A DNA stretch of 64,000 bases from contig NC_088295.1 of assembly GCF_032854445.1 (NCBI RefSeq), positions 57,765,249 to 57,829,248 of the forward strand, read 5' to 3'. The notes beneath the pieces are model-generated. The model saw only the letters and a program-made list of their open reading frames with translations, did no database searches and had not been told where the DNA came from. The position numbers and the translations under genes were made by a program. Positions 37,324 through 50,046 of this stretch are shown here, one piece after another (position 1 is the stretch's first letter; each line of letters begins with the position of its first letter). This DNA comes from Liolophura sinensis (Eukaryota > Mollusca > Polyplacophora > Chitonida > Chitonidae).

Positions 37324-38520
37324 ACACACCAACACCTCCTGGAAATAACGAGCTCACCTGGCTTGTGCCTTCTAGGAACCCACGGGGGTGTTTATTTAGG
37401 ATAGTTACTTAAATCATGTCAACCTCCCGCCGATTTAACGAACGACAATACGTATTGATTTTCGACATTTCTCGCTTATCCAGTGGTTCTTAATAATCAA
37501 AATATCCGGTAATGTCTTGTTGCTGTCAGTCAGTACACCAGCTGGGTGCTTAGCTGCTCTTGGTCTCAGAGACTTGTTTTGTTCCATTGTACCTGAACGG
37601 AACACACTGTATCTAACTGTATATTGTTTGTCGTATGTGTGGTTCTACCTTTCAAAAGTTGCTGCAAATGTATCCATATAGCATTACCGCATAAGGTAGG
37701 TATTACATTTAACTACCTGTGAGTATGTAATGATGGTCAAAATAAGGCTCAGAATATAAAGACATGGTTCAATACTTTAGTGAAACTGAACTTTCGTACT
37801 CCGTTTACACGTATATGTGTATTATGGCTTGCTACAAAAAAAACGAAGCGTTCGTTATTTCTGAACACAGTTGACAAATGTTGCATTTATGTTATTTTTT
37901 ATCAAAGAAGTGCGATATTAGGCAAGAGAGAGCCACTATGCAATTGCAGTGGTCCAATTCTACAAAGTCAACCTTGGCCCAAGTAAAGCCTTCAACGAGA
38001 ATTGTTCTCCAAACTATAGCTGCAATGCAGATATAACGATTAATAAAGACCCAAAAATGCCCATGACATTATATCCCATGTGAAGCTAAGTTATGGATAT
38101 TTAAGTCCACTTTTAAAGAATCGGTTTCAGAATGCCGATTATTATCCAAATTGAAGACAAACACAGCACAGTGTTCAAATTAAAAATCGGGTTTTCACCG
38201 TCGTTGGTGTAAAACGCTTGACTTCATAATGTACATTTTATAGAAAAGCTTCTTGTCATAGTCATTATGTAGCTAGTTACTCGGCCTCATCACTGAAAAA
38301 AAATCTGCGAGTCAAAATTGGGAATTTGTCTTTCATTATAACAGATACCACAGTATTACTATAGTGAAATTTATTGTATTGAGTTGTTATCCACGTATAT
38401 GTTTATTTTTAAATTGTGTCACCGATTTCTACAGACTACAAGATGATACGATTATTAAATCGACCAGAACATCATTCACCTGCTCATAATCTACAGAACG
38501 TTTACTTTTCTCTCCACCAG
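36391..38520. other. No gene seen upstream of the GPCR
   Basis: A+T-rich sequence with one C-run/CA microsatellite. Promoter or first non-coding exon of the GPCR may lie here but I cannot locate it. Confidence 0.5.
37290..37330. repeat. Poly-C / (CA)n tract
   Basis: Twenty C residues followed by a CA repeat. Confidence 0.95.
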
Positions 38521-38961
38521 GAATAACACGACGAATGTGATACTGACGAGGATGCAATAAACCACAAAACAACACTTGACAGCAGGAGTTAATCGGACTA
38601 CAACCAGACCAGAAATTTCAAAGAGGAGTGACAACAACGTGACAGCCCAACTGGTAGTCGCGGTCGAAGACGAAAGACCGTCTTTTAGTGTGTGTTTTGC
38701 CGTGAAGAATAGGACAGCAAAAGTATTGTTGAACTCTGTACGAAACCGTTTAACATTTCTCGTGCAGATTAATTGTGCGCGCCAGGAGAAATCTGTAATT
38801 ACTACGTTGGCAGGTTAACCCGCTGAGTAAATTTATTCTTGTCGTCTGCTTCAGTGAAATTGATGATGACGTCATCAATGCGACACGGATAAACTGAGGT
38901 TTCCATTGACAACGGTTGCAGCGGAAGAAATGCCTTAAATCGACGAGTAAACCTGACGGGG
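38521..38961 (+). other. 5' UTR segment of the GPCR exon
   Basis: A strong acceptor (TTACTTTTCTCTCCACCAG) ends at 38520, suggesting an upstream non-coding exon. An 80-codon frame (38576-38818) overlaps this leader and may be an upstream ORF; its peptide is unremarkable. Confidence 0.5.
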
Positions 38962-40098
38962 ATGGCGCCAACCCAGCACTACCCCGTGTGGTACGTGGCC
39001 GTTTGTGGCACTGTTTTCGCTGTCGAAGGCGTCGTGGGATTTCTTTTCAATTTAATCGTTCTTGTGGTTTACCATCTGAACAAGAGAACTCTTAAGAGTG
39101 TCAGCAATGTTTTAATCACGAATCTCAACATTATTGACATGTTAATCTCCTTAGTGTGCTGCCCTGTCAGTCTTGCGTACACAGCCACTTCCCGTTTCCA
39201 TGGTCAAGGGCTCTGCTATGTTTTCGAGGCCTCCGTGGCATTCGCCAGCACGGCCAGCGCTGTCAACTTGCTCTTCATCAGTTTTGACAGGTATGAGTCA
39301 ATAGTGGTTCCGATGAAGAGAAAGATTAAAGATACAAATGTGAAATATGTCGTGGCGTCTGTATGGGTGCTGGCAACTGTTGCCGTTCTTCTACCGATTT
39401 TTGGCTATATTGAAGCGGCAGTAGGGTCTGTAATATCCGAAGCCGAAAACCTCAACAGCAGCGTACCGTGTTCTTTTTGGCTTCATGGCTCAAAGGCTTT
39501 CTATGTTCACGAAATGTATTACATTGCCGTCTTTTTAATATCATCTGTCGTGACTATGATTTGTTACTACAAAGTATTCCGTCTTGCCAAACAGAGGCTG
39601 GCACTAAGGATCGCTTTGCTGCGTTCCACCATGACGTTACCAGGGTCCAAACCTTTGATGGATCTAAAAAAGCAGCAAGACAAGAGAGTCACCACCATGA
39701 CGTTAGTGATTGTGTGTACTTTCATTATTTGTTGGGGTCCTAACATGACAATAACCGTGAGCGGATTGTTTATGGAGTCTAATCTATACTTCGAAATGAT
39801 TCAAACTGGCCTTTTGTGCTTAGCATATCTCACAACCGTTCTACATCCGCTTTTGTACGCGTTTTTGAGAGAAAACTTCCGCGAAGCTCTGAGAGACAAA
39901 TGGCGTTCTCGTCCTCAGGTGAGAAACGCCAAGATTTCACCCAACCCGTCGTCATCGACAAACAACGTCAGGTTGTTAGCCGTGCGCCAAATAGACGACC
40001 CGTCTTTGTCGGATTTCCCCACCATCAGCCAACTTGTGTCACCAGTAAACAATGTATCAGTCTCCCTACAAGACGCACTTGTATTTTCCCCGAGGTGA
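38962..40098 (+). CDS. Class A GPCR, GPR22-like orphan receptor
   Basis: A 378-residue protein in a single exon with seven hydrophobic segments. TM1 is near residues 10-36 (GVVGFLFNLIVLVVYHLN). TM2 has SVSNVLITNLNIIDMLISLV. TM3 ends in FDRY (D/ERY motif). TM6 has FIICWGP, the CWxP toggle motif with Gly for the variable position. TM7 ends HPLLYAF in place of NPxxY. Cys residues before TM3 (GLCYVF) and in extracellular loop 2 (VPCSF) can form the usual disulfide, and NSS in loop 2 is a likely N-glycosylation site. HPLLYAF, the SVSN..NL TM2 pattern and EASVAFAS in TM3 are GPR22 features. The ATG has G at -3 and +4. The extracellular N-terminus is very short (about 9 residues). The ligand of this family is unknown. 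Confidence 0.85.
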   Translation: MAPTQHYPVWYVAVCGTVFAVEGVVGFLFNLIVLVVYHLNKRTLKSVSNVLITNLNIIDMLISLVCCPVSLAYTATSRFHGQGLCYVFEASVAFASTASAVNLLFISFDRYESIVVPMKRKIKDTNVKYVVASVWVLATVAVLLPIFGYIEAAVGSVISEAENLNSSVPCSFWLHGSKAFYVHEMYYIAVFLISSVVTMICYYKVFRLAKQRLALRIALLRSTMTLPGSKPLMDLKKQQDKRVTTMTLVIVCTFIICWGPNMTITVSGLFMESNLYFEMIQTGLLCLAYLTTVLHPLLYAFLRENFREALRDKWRSRPQVRNAKISPNPSSSTNNVRLLAVRQIDDPSLSDFPTISQLVSPVNNVSVSLQDALVFSPR

Positions 40099-40384
40099 CG
40101 TCAAGATTTGTGATTATAATTGCTCGTTTTTTGTATGAATTTGGGAATTTTGATATGATACAGTCACATGTTGCTTGTGCATGAAATGTCTGAAGTTTGC
40201 AAAAGTATGGTGCAAAGCATCAAACACGCAAAGTTACAGAGAAAGGGCGTGCAATGTTAAAGTAACTGCTATTCCATACATCTTTGTAAAGTCAGTGGAT
40301 GCTGTCTTTACAATCGCTCGGGCAAACCACTGATTATCATCAATGACGTCACACAACATTTTTGTACCTTCACGTTCACTTCTT

Positions 40385-40390
40385 AATAAA
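40385..40390 (+). terminator. Poly(A) signal of the GPCR gene
   Basis: AATAAA about 290 nt after the GPCR stop codon. Confidence 0.55.
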
Positions 40391-40399
40391 ATCCTTGTG

Positions 40400-43300
40400 A
40401 ATTGTCATCATGTAATGTGTACCAGAGCATGAAAAAGCAAATGTGATATTAAATCTCTGTTTCAGGGTTAGGAATACGTCACCGTGACGTCACTGACGAC
40501 AGCGGTTGTCACTGTTGTCCATAAAGCTCACCATAGAAACAAATCATTTGGCTACATTTAAGTCAGTGAAAAAACTCTTTGAAAAAATAAACTTTTTTTC
40601 TGTGCTAAGTTAGATACTGTTTTCGTCGTTCTTTCCACTGATGAGCACTTCCTCCTTATGGTTTCCTTACGTTTAAACGTTTTTGCGCGACTCATGAGCC
40701 AAATTAAGTTTGGCTGGACTCTCTTGTCACGAATTTCTTTTTTTACATAAGGCACAACCACAACACACTGAATATTACAAATTAGCATGATACAGTTTCG
40801 TCACCAAGGCAATGCTTGGCATTATGATTTATGTTTTGTTTAAATAATGTGACACGTACTAATCTCAAATGTCTGTAATAATAGAGAAATATGGATGAAT
40901 AAACTACACTTTTAAAATGTGCCATAAGTAAAACAGGCGAATTATGTGAACTAACTCTACAAATGTTATATATTATGCATTGGTATGCAATTAATTCGTG
41001 TTAATCACAAAATGGTGTTCTCTTTTTTATTTAATTTCAGGCATGGTATATAGGTATGCTCAATAATGTATGAAAACCCGGGAAACGGATTTGAGTAAAT
41101 TTTGTAACCGTGGATTCCAAACGCCTGCATTTCCTGTTTTGGGTCTCTTATGATACAGAACTCAGAGGAAACATTTTCGGTCTGTTTCAGGTTTACGAAC
41201 TTTGGTATCGAACATGGATCATGTCAAACAGTTTACTTGGCTCTAGCTCTCACACATCGTCATTGCAACTGTACATAACGCATTTGGTGCAGTGTCATAA
41301 TCGGTGTGTGTGTTCGTGGTGTCTCCTTATAGAATAGTCCCATATGTTTGTTAAATGACGACGCTGGGCGCGTCCATAACGAAAGGATACATAAACTGGT
41401 GTTATCAAGACAAGTGTCAGGGAAGGCATCTATTCATTTCAGCATCAAATATATGTGGTCGATCCAACATACGACTTGCCATCATTTCGTTTCTGTAGGC
41501 ACTACAGCGGACGCCGCCATCAGTGATTTACGGCATAGCGTTTATATAAGATAACTCAATATGGCGAGGAAAAAAAAGTATCTGGAAGCAAAGCTAGATA
41601 TTTGTCCATAAATTGAGAGGGGCAGTAATTGGCAGAAGTTTCTACGCTTATATACGCCATGTATTATAATAACGCAAGCATTTGTTAAGGGTTCTGAAAT
41701 TCACTTTAAGAAATAAAGAGATTTTGAAAACCCTTGTATGCGTCTTGGCATTAAAAAAAAATCACAATGTAATTCCGATCGATGAAGAATATTGACAACA
41801 TTAATTGAGTTTAGAGTGACAGGCGCGTGCAAGTATAATAATGCAAATGACATTACCAGTGTGAGAACCCTTGCAGTGAAAGACAGTATAAACTAAAATG
41901 GCAATAAGACATGCTGGTTGGCATTACGTGTTGGGAGCTCCTGTTGTTGAGCAGTACTGATATTTATATATGCACATGAAGCAAACCAAGACCTGCCAGC
42001 ACACCGTGGGGTAGATGAGCACAAAGGAAGCATGTAGGGAAGCTTTCTGTTTGAAGTCTCGAGACTGACCGTGATCTGAATCACGTGTCTTAATAATCTT
42101 AATAACCACGTAGGCGTTAAAACGCGGGTCGTTAACCATCAACTTACTTAGACCTAGTCTCGACCCCCAGAAAGCAGACTTTGCCAGCCAGTCTCAGCGA
42201 CATCCAAACAATGAACGCCATTATCCGATTTCTTGCACTGTTCGTATATAACCGAAAGATGTCTTCTAGTCCTCGATCAACTGTTGTAAGTGGCTACCAA
42301 ATGAGGAAAAGCAAAGTGATTAATAAACAAACTATACAACCAAGATGCTGTTATTCCTCTCTGCATCTGCAAAGAAAGTTTCGTCATAGTTTCACTTCGG
42401 CGCGTGTCATTTAATATGATTGAAGTCTCAATCCGTTTTTTCAACATATTTCTACAAATCCGAATGCGGGAAATTAGAACAACTGACCTACAGGTACGAA
42501 AATTAGCGAGAATTTGTAAAAGCTTGTAAAGCTGGTTATTGGAGCACTGCCAAAATCTACTTAGGTACATGAACACCTTTGATCCAAATAAGGTCAAATG
42601 GTCAACTTATTTGTTTGATGGGTTGCTTGCCTGTGTTTCACGTCGTTTTCACCATTATTTTGAACTTGCACAATGCATTTCCTCATTTTAACACATTGCT
42701 GTCATTATCCATGCGTTACAAAAGAACATTTCACTTTACTCCAGAGTAGTCATTGGGAGACGGCTGGTACCTCATGGAAATCCCCATGCCACGGTTTCCC
42801 ATTTAGTCACATTATGCTTTCATCACACGACTGGTTTTCAATTCCTAGGCCTAATCGTTGATTTTAGCATGGGTTATTCCCTTACAAATAAGATTATCAG
42901 AGCTGGTCAGTCAGCAGCAAGTATGAATTTAGAAAATAGTTCCGAAGACTTTGTCTTGCCTGCATGAAAATTTGAACAAACGTCCTAATAAACAAAGTCT
43001 TTATCAAAGTCATCTGTTTTACATGTTAGATTTTACTCAGAGATAAATTGGTTATTCATATCTTGTGAAAATCCATAACTCAAGAAACGAACACTGACTA
43101 TTAACTATAAACACTTCTCTCTGCATCAAAGAAAGTCTTGGTGTGTTGAGTGTCTTTGACGAGATGTGTAATATGCCCTGCATGGGTTTTTATACAGTTT
43201 AGTGTTTCCCTTAAGCTATTGCCAATTTTTAATAGACATAGCACAGTCTTTGTGATGAATTCCACGCATGCATATTTATATCGCTGTACATTTACAACAA

Positions 43301-43560
43301 AGATAAAATCACACACGCAGAGATAAGTACGAATAACTGCGATAAAAGTCAGGATTGCTAGTCGTTCAGAACTTAGAGCATTATATAAAGCGATCTTTTA
43401 ATCAATACCTAAATGACTTGTACGTTGTTACGTTGCTATGGTTCTCCATATCCGGTATTGTCTCTGTGTTGCTTGCGATTTGTAGAGTTACAAACCATGT
43501 CAGACCACAGTGACTGTGACAGTTTAGACCGGTTTCCATCCCTAGTCAAAAAAAATAATA
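40400..43560. other. No gene seen
   Basis: Intergenic A+T-rich sequence; open frames are short and without recognisable domains. Confidence 0.55.
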
Positions 43561-43565
43561 ACACT

Positions 43566-43568
<3 letters not shown>

Positions 43569-43597
<29 letters not shown>

Positions 43598-43604
43598 GTT
43601 ATTA
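43569..43604. repeat. (TTA)n microsatellite
   Basis: About twelve ATT units with one G interruption, immediately left of a MITE-like element. Confidence 0.95.
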
Positions 43605-43606
43605 TG

Positions 43607-43810
43607 AAGCTGCCTTAGACTTATTTGAGACTTGGTCTTAACTTCAAAATGGTGTACAACGCTAAAGTTTTAATGTACCCTAAGGATTCTACTTCAGTAC
43701 TCAGAGTTGTTTTTGACCTTCATGACAAATTCAGAAATCAGTGTTTAAGTTCAAGTTTAAATTGAGAAATAATACAGCAAGTTAAGACCGACTTAAGTCT
43801 AAGACAGCTT
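43607..43810. mobile_element. MITE-like element
   Basis: Ends are AAGCTGCCTTAGACTTA and TAAGTCTAAGACAGCTT, inverted repeats with one mismatch. Inner arms GGTCTTAACTT and AAGTTAAGACC also pair. No coding sequence. Confidence 0.75.
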
Positions 43811-43989
43811 TGTGATATTAGGGCAAGATCTAATAAGTGTATTTACCCTTTATATTGATGTTTCACGTCATAGGCTGTACACAACCTTTTGCTGTTTCTA
43901 ACGCACCATGGCGACTAAGGCTGTAGTGTGACAGAAGAGCTTCATAATGACAAGATAAAATATCCAGCCTGGAATTTGATTTTTGATTT

Positions 43990-44185
43990 AATTATTTCTT
44001 TAACTGATTGGCGTTTTACGCCGTACTCGAGAATATTTCACTTATACGTTGGCGGCCTTGCAGCCTTATGGTGGAAAGAAACCGCGCAGGACCCGGCAGA
44101 AACCCACAGTCATCTGCAGGTTGTTGCCAGACCTTCACACGTATGGTCGGAGAGGATGCAAGCATGAGCTGGACCTGACTATGGT
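43990..44185 (-). mobile_element. SINE-A, 5' truncated
   Basis: TTGGCGTTTTACGCCGTACT, GAGAATATTTCACTTATACG, ACAGTCATCTGCAGGTTGTT and GCATGAGCTGGACCTGAC. Confidence 0.88.
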
Positions 44186-44215
44186 TTTGGAGCCGTAGGC
44201 TTCATATCTTTGAAC

Positions 44216-44552
44216 CGGCCCCGATGGTTTAGTTGGTAGACCGTCCGCTCCGGGGGCTGTAGATCCAGGGTCAATCCTGGGTTGGGTGACACCTAAGACC
44301 TTAAAAGAGGAAGTTGTAGCTTCCTTGCTTGGCATTCATCATTACTCGGATAGTGCAATGACTGGTTGACTTGTATCAGTATAATGGCCCGAATGGGTCG
44401 GCTTGCTCGGTAAGTCGTCTCAGTAAAGCGGCACTCGATTAAGAGCGGTGAAAATCCGTCCTGCAACAAGGAGGCACATTACATGCACTCCTTCGTCATC
44501 ATGTGACTGAAAAGTTGTTAAGTGCGACGTTAAACACTAAGCACTCACTCAT
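44216..44552 (+). mobile_element. SINE-C, full length
   Basis: The best copy. Head GGCCCCGATGGTTTAGTTGG (A box), B-box-like GATCCAGGGTCAATCCTGG, a body with AAAGAGGAAGTTGTAGCTTC and TCCTGCAACAAGGAGGCACA, and the tail AAGTGCGACGTTAAACACTA followed by GCACTCACTC. Confidence 0.88.
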
Positions 44553-45672
44553 AAATCTTTGAAAGTAAATTGGAGTAAGATGACCAGTAGACTATAAAGC
44601 AGTATTCTGTGAGAACATGGTGCCCGAAAGAGTCACATAATATTTATTTATTTATTCGACCTTACTCAAGAATTTTCGACGAGTGATTCAGTTGACCTGT
44701 TCGCCACATGCATAGTGCTGTACTATCAAGGGCATACACGATATCCTTAAATCTGATGTCAAATGCTATGTTAAGAGACAAAGTAGGAAATTATGTGCAT
44801 GTTGGATTGGTGACGTCGTAAATCAAAACTATCACATACTCCGCATGTGCTTTCTATCGATGCCTTGGCCATCATCGTGTTAACCGTATATTTGCCTAAC
44901 TGTTAGTCAGTGTCGCATACATTTTAACCTCATATGGATTGGACCAATCCTTGAGGCAATGAAGAGAGAAATGTCAGAAGTTTAATTATTTACGTATACG
45001 ATTTCCAACAGCAACAAACGCTGTAATAGACAAATTTATGGCACAGGTTACCGTTGATTAATTATTTAAAGCTTTTCACATCTGAATAGTTCCAACTCAA
45101 GTCCCATGCACAAGGATGATATATACATTGTAAGTACTGGATGTGTGTTCTTTTTATATTCCTTGTTTCATTGATTGATTGCTTTGTTGGATTGGTTGTT
45201 GGGTTGATTGATTGATTAATCGAGCGGTTGATTTATGATTTGCTGATTGATTCATTATCAAAGTATCCCATACTGTTGGTATACATCATTGTATTCATAC
45301 TTTGCGAGAAGAGTGCCAGAGTCTGCGTGTACTGAAACACTATACTTATACACGTTAACAAGCCAATATACTCTAGACTGTGTAGAATATATATAGGAAA
45401 GCATTTTACAGAGAACAACGCGAAGCTGACATTTTTGAGAACTAGTGATTCACTCTTTATTTAGACAGTTTCTTTCGCTTGTATCAGAAAATAGCACTGT
45501 TCCCTGAAGGCATCGTGTGTTCCCAAATCCACGTGTAATAGTGCTGTACCAGAGGTTATTAATAATCATTTCCGTTAAGTGTCAGACAAACATTGTCTAT
45601 CCTTTAACAACAATATTATTGCCGTTTTTTTTCTAGGCATTTTTGGACGTTTATATGAAATGTCGTGAAGAA

Positions 45673-45739
<67 letters not shown>

Positions 45740-46425
45740 ACCTAACGTCATGAACCATGTTTGTGCCAGAACACGTTTACTGGCTCAATTAAGAATATAT
45801 ATAATCGACATTTCACTGCATATTTCTGGAAGAAATATTTTCAAAGAGTAGAACAGAAAGGTTCACATTTTAACACGTTGAATCCAAACCAAACATAAGA
45901 TGGACTCATAAGTTGGGTGGGGGTTGGGGACATACCGACACTATGGTTCCTAGCATTAAACAATTTAAAGAAGCTCTACCGGGGATTTGGGGGCCAAAAA
46001 ATTTATAAACGTACGTCCAATAGATTTCCATCTGTTAATTTAGAACATCCAAGTAAATAGCTTACCTTTTACAAAACATCAACCTCATCTGTGTCTGTGT
46101 CAGCATTCAAGATTGGTAATACAATGTTTCTGAAGTTTATAAAGCGGGTCGCAATATAATTTTTTCGAGCTTTAGAATCATGTAGTAAAGGTACGAGTCT
46201 GATATTTAAGGAAATGCAATAAACTTATCTAATCTTGGTAAATACAGAAAATTTGATTTGATTGGCGAATATGAATTTTCTTTTTAGACAAAAATCCCAG
46301 GTATAGCCTCTTTTATAATCTTGAAAAACAATGCATTAACGATTGCTTCCCATGGACAAAATAGAGCTATTAACAATAATTTGTTTGGCTTTCTCTGAAA
46401 AGGATCCGTGTGCTTGCCGTAGAGT
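44553..46425. other. No gene seen
   Basis: A+T-rich sequence with a GATT-rich patch at 45170-45260 and an AATA microsatellite. Nothing coding recognised. Confidence 0.55.
45671..45740. repeat. (AATA)n microsatellite
   Basis: About 70 bp of perfect AATA repeats. Confidence 0.97.
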
Positions 46426-46884
46426 CCTGAAAGGCAGCTGACCTACTTAAATGTTATCTCCAGCAGGTAGGCCAAATCACCAGAGCTCTCCTCTCGTAGA
46501 CTAGGCTACGGGTACACGAGATATGATTATTATTTCTCCACAACACCATGGTTTACATGTACTTGTATTGATTTCCTTTTTACAAACGCTGTCGTCTTAT
46601 CTTTGGCATCAGCAAACAAGGTGTTTTTGGAATAGCGATTTGTTTCATGCCCATGTTTGATATGGAAGAATTATTTATAACTATCAGCTATGATATAGCT
46701 ATATAGCCATGGATCAGCTGTACGTTATATTAGCAAATATTTCTCTTCTCTTAAACTTCTTCAAAATATTTTGTAGGCTACGTTAATAGCGCCTTTCCAA
46801 CATCAATGAAAACTGTGGACTGCATTCTTTTGGACGATTCCGTCCTAATTTCGTACTGTATATACTTTCTTAGTTCTTTGATTT

Positions 46885-47140
46885 GATTTTTTTTTTGATT
46901 GGTGTTTACGCCGTACTCAAGAATATTTCACTTATACGACGACGGCCAGTATGGTGGATGGAAACAGGACAGAGCCCGGGGGAAACCCACGACCATCCGC
47001 AGGTTGCTGGAAGACCGTCCCACGTACGACCGGAGAGGAAGCCAGCATGAGCTGGACTTGAACTCACAGCGACCGCATTGGTGAGAGACTCCTGGGTCAT
47101 TATGCTGCGCTAGCGCGCTAACTGAGCCACGGAGGCCCCT
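46885..47140 (-). mobile_element. SINE-A, full length
   Basis: Complete from the tail (TTGATTGGTGTTTACGCCGT) to the tRNA-like head (reverse complement of GGGGCCTCCGTGGCTCAGTT). Inserted in segmental unit 1. Confidence 0.92.
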
Positions 47141-47274
47141 AGTTCTTTGATGGTTCGTGATAAACGTCGTTTTGGTAAATTGGTCGCCTTTCGATTATTG
47201 ATTTGGAACGTTCGTATTGATGGACTGCTGGTATATATATACTAATGTCTGTTTCGACGCATAGACATGGTTTG

Positions 47275-47520
47275 ATTTATTTCATTTATTTATTTGATTT
47301 GTGTTTTACGCCGTACTCAAGAATATTTCATTTGTACGACGGCAGCCAGCATTATGGTGGGAGGAAAGCGGGCAAAGCCCGGGAGAAACCCACGACCATC
47401 CCCAGGTTGCAGGCAGGAGAGGAAGTCAGCATGAGCTGCACTTGAACTTACATCGACCATATTGGGGAGAGGCTCCTGGGTCATTACACTGCGCTAGCGC
47501 TTACCAACTGAGCCGCCATA
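47275..47520 (-). mobile_element. SINE-A, near full length
   Basis: TTTGTGTTTTACGCCGTACT, the core and the tRNA-like half through GCTAGCGCTTACCAACTGAG. A short internal deletion removes the GGAAGACC part. Confidence 0.9.
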
Positions 47521-48119
47521 GATATGATGTCTGATTTTTAATATAGTTGTCATAATACATGTACATGTATAATTTTTAAATGTGTAAATGTAATAAGATG
47601 GCGTAAGAAATATTTTTGCTCGTTTGCATATATTGTGAACCAATGTTTTGAAATTGTCAAGAGAGTGTTTTTGAATATAGGCCTACAATATATTGTAAAG
47701 CGCGTCTCGCTCGCAAATATGATGCGGCCGATGAATTCAGGTTATCATTAAAAGATGTGATGCATTGGCATTTCTCCTTGAAATGCTTTCTTTGCCGATT
47801 TTTTATGTGTGTCTTATTACGTCATTCTTATCAGGCAAACGCTTCACACTTTATATCCATACCTTTAAAATCAGCACCAGAAAGCATGTTGTAAGCCTAC
47901 ATGTTATGTGAATCGGAATAAGGGTATATAATGGTTTATTAAACTGATTAATACAAATGGGTTTCATGTGTAATTAATGATTAATGTAGAACCATTAAGG
48001 TGAAAGCGTTAAACAGATAAATAAACAATAGATATGAAATGAAGTGATGGTGAGGGGTCATACTGAACTAAACAGGCCGGAATGGTTGTATCAGATAAGA
48101 TGGAGTAATAGCCCGACGG

Positions 48120-48720
48120 CAAGGAACGATGGCGTCGTATGATTGAGCGATGACTATGTTATATGGGGCTATGGAGCGATGTGGTGGTGAGTAAGTGTGC
48201 TGTTGAGCGATGGATCGGTGTGATTTACGATGTGGTGGTGTGCATCTGTCCCGTTGAGCGATGGAGTGATTTAGGGTTGTGGTGATGGATTTCGAGGTGT
48301 TAGGGATGTGGCGATGGATCGGTGTGATTTAGTGATGTGATGGTGAGCATGTGTGCTGTTCAGCGATGGATCAGTGTGATTTAAGGATGTGGTGGTGTGC
48401 ATGTGTGCTATTGAGCGATGGATCGGTGTGATTTAGCGATGTGATGGTGAGCATGTGTGCTGTTCAGCGATGGATCAGTGTGATTTAGCGATTTGGTGGT
48501 GTGCATGTGTGCTGTTGAGCGATGGGTCGGTGTGATTTAGCGATTTGGTGGTGTGCATGTGTGCTGTTGAGCGATGGATCGGTGTGATTTAACAATGTGG
48601 TGGTGAGCATGTGTGCTGTTGAGCGATGGATCGGAGTGATTTAGCTATATGGCGATGTCGTTGAGCGATGGATCGGTGTGATTTAGCTATATGCCGAAGT
48701 AATTGAGCGATGGATAGATG
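48120..48720. repeat. ~52-bp minisatellite (GAGCGATGG family)
   Basis: Roughly ten units built from GAGCGATGGATCGGTGTGAT, TTAGCGATGTGGTGGTG and CATGTGTGCTGTT. Degenerate pieces of the same unit occur at 51977-52020, 52640-52800, 53085-53150 and 55350-55440, marking other copies of the segmental unit. Confidence 0.9.
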
Positions 48721-48779
48721 GGTAACAATATATACTTTTCCCACGTTTGTTTGATTTGGTTAGAAAAATATAATGCGGC

Positions 48780-49579
48780 TTGACAAAATGTAGGAGGAGT
48801 CGATCATGTATGGCGAAATTACGCATCAGGCCGAGACCGAGAAATTCGTGTTCTCGTGTCAGTCCCATATCATTTCGAAGTAAATTCACGTTGAGAAGCC
48901 GAATTTCGCCTTACATGAACTATATACATGTATCTATAAAAATTCCTTATTCCTACATTGTATTTTACTGTATTTCAATAGAACTCATACTCTACCTGCT
49001 ACTATGGGCAGGTGATTTGCTTGCTACCGGTATTTGTCTTTTTTATAAGCTGTTTAAAAATACTTTTGTCCTGCATATCCAACACAAGCTCCTAGCTTTC
49101 ACTAAATGTAAATGAGGAGAGAATTGCCCTCACCAATCAAGGCATTGGCCTCTATTTACACGAGTCATTTGATGAACATCACATATACTATTTGTCTTGA
49201 GACAATACAATTAAATACACAATACAACACAATTAGGAAGTCATTCGTAATTATTGCATGTATACATTAATATATTGTCCATAACCAATAATATGAATAT
49301 TTGCTTTCTATTTTTCACCCCGATAATTTTTAATTCAGGCCAACTTTACCTAATTGTTTTAAAACATCATTGAAATAAGCGGGAATCTTCCACGTGTTCA
49401 AATTACGGGGAAAACGTATTGCAAAGTATATTATTTAACATAAAAAGACAGCGAATATCAGTCCATGTTTTATTACATTTGTTGGCCCACATTCACCTAA
49501 AACGTCAACCTCTCCATGCACAGATTCGGCTTCAAATCCGATTCGCGTCATACTAGGTGTTTTTTCACTTTTATAGCTC
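48780..49579. other. Segmental-array sequence, no gene
   Basis: Contains CTTGAGACAATACAATT, GTAATTATTGCATGTATA and ATTGTCCATAACCAATAATA, which recur at 52.98-53.08 kb and 53.99-54.08 kb. Frames here are chance. Confidence 0.65.
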
Positions 49580-49705
49580 TGAATTCGGGATAAGGACAAA
49601 GACCACGTTGTGGTCGGCTCTTGGTCATAACACGGGCAGAATTATGGAGTAGGAAACCGGGCAGAGCTCGGGGGAAATCCACGACTACCCGCAGGGCACT
49701 AGAAG
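49580..49705 (-). mobile_element. Degenerate SINE-A fragment
   Basis: GCAGAATTATGGAGTAGGAA, ACCGGGCAGAGCTCGGGGGA and ATCCACGACTACCCGCAGG. Confidence 0.75.
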
Positions 49706-50046
49706 TGAACTTTAATTATATCGATAGGGGCCTGCTTATAACGAGTGTCACCTGTTATTGAGGTGAATAAATATTAATTTATAATAAAAACTTGTCTCAT
49801 AGATAAATTTTGAACCTCACTAATACTGTCACACGATCAAGAATGTATCATCAATTTGTTTATAACCTTTGACTCAGATTACGTCACGTGACCACATCAT
49901 GGATTATCTCGATAAATATAACGGTCCCCAGGTACATATACCTCATTATTGGATAGCATAGGTTCTACAGTAGATTCGCACTAGTATATTCCACAACTGG
50001 GGGAAGGCCGATTAACATTTAAAACAGATACTCTGTTAAGCGCATA

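Larger units (their letters stand above)
46430..48100. repeat. Segmental duplication, unit 1
   Basis: Starts with ACTTAAATGTTATCTCCAGC and continues through CATCAGCAAACAAGGTGTTT, CTTGAAATGCTTTCTTTGCC and TGTGTAATTAATGATTAA, ending at GGCAAGGAACGATGGCGTC. The same words recur in the same order at 50.2-51.0 kb and partly at 52.3-52.65 kb. This copy alone carries two SINE-A insertions. Confidence 0.8.
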
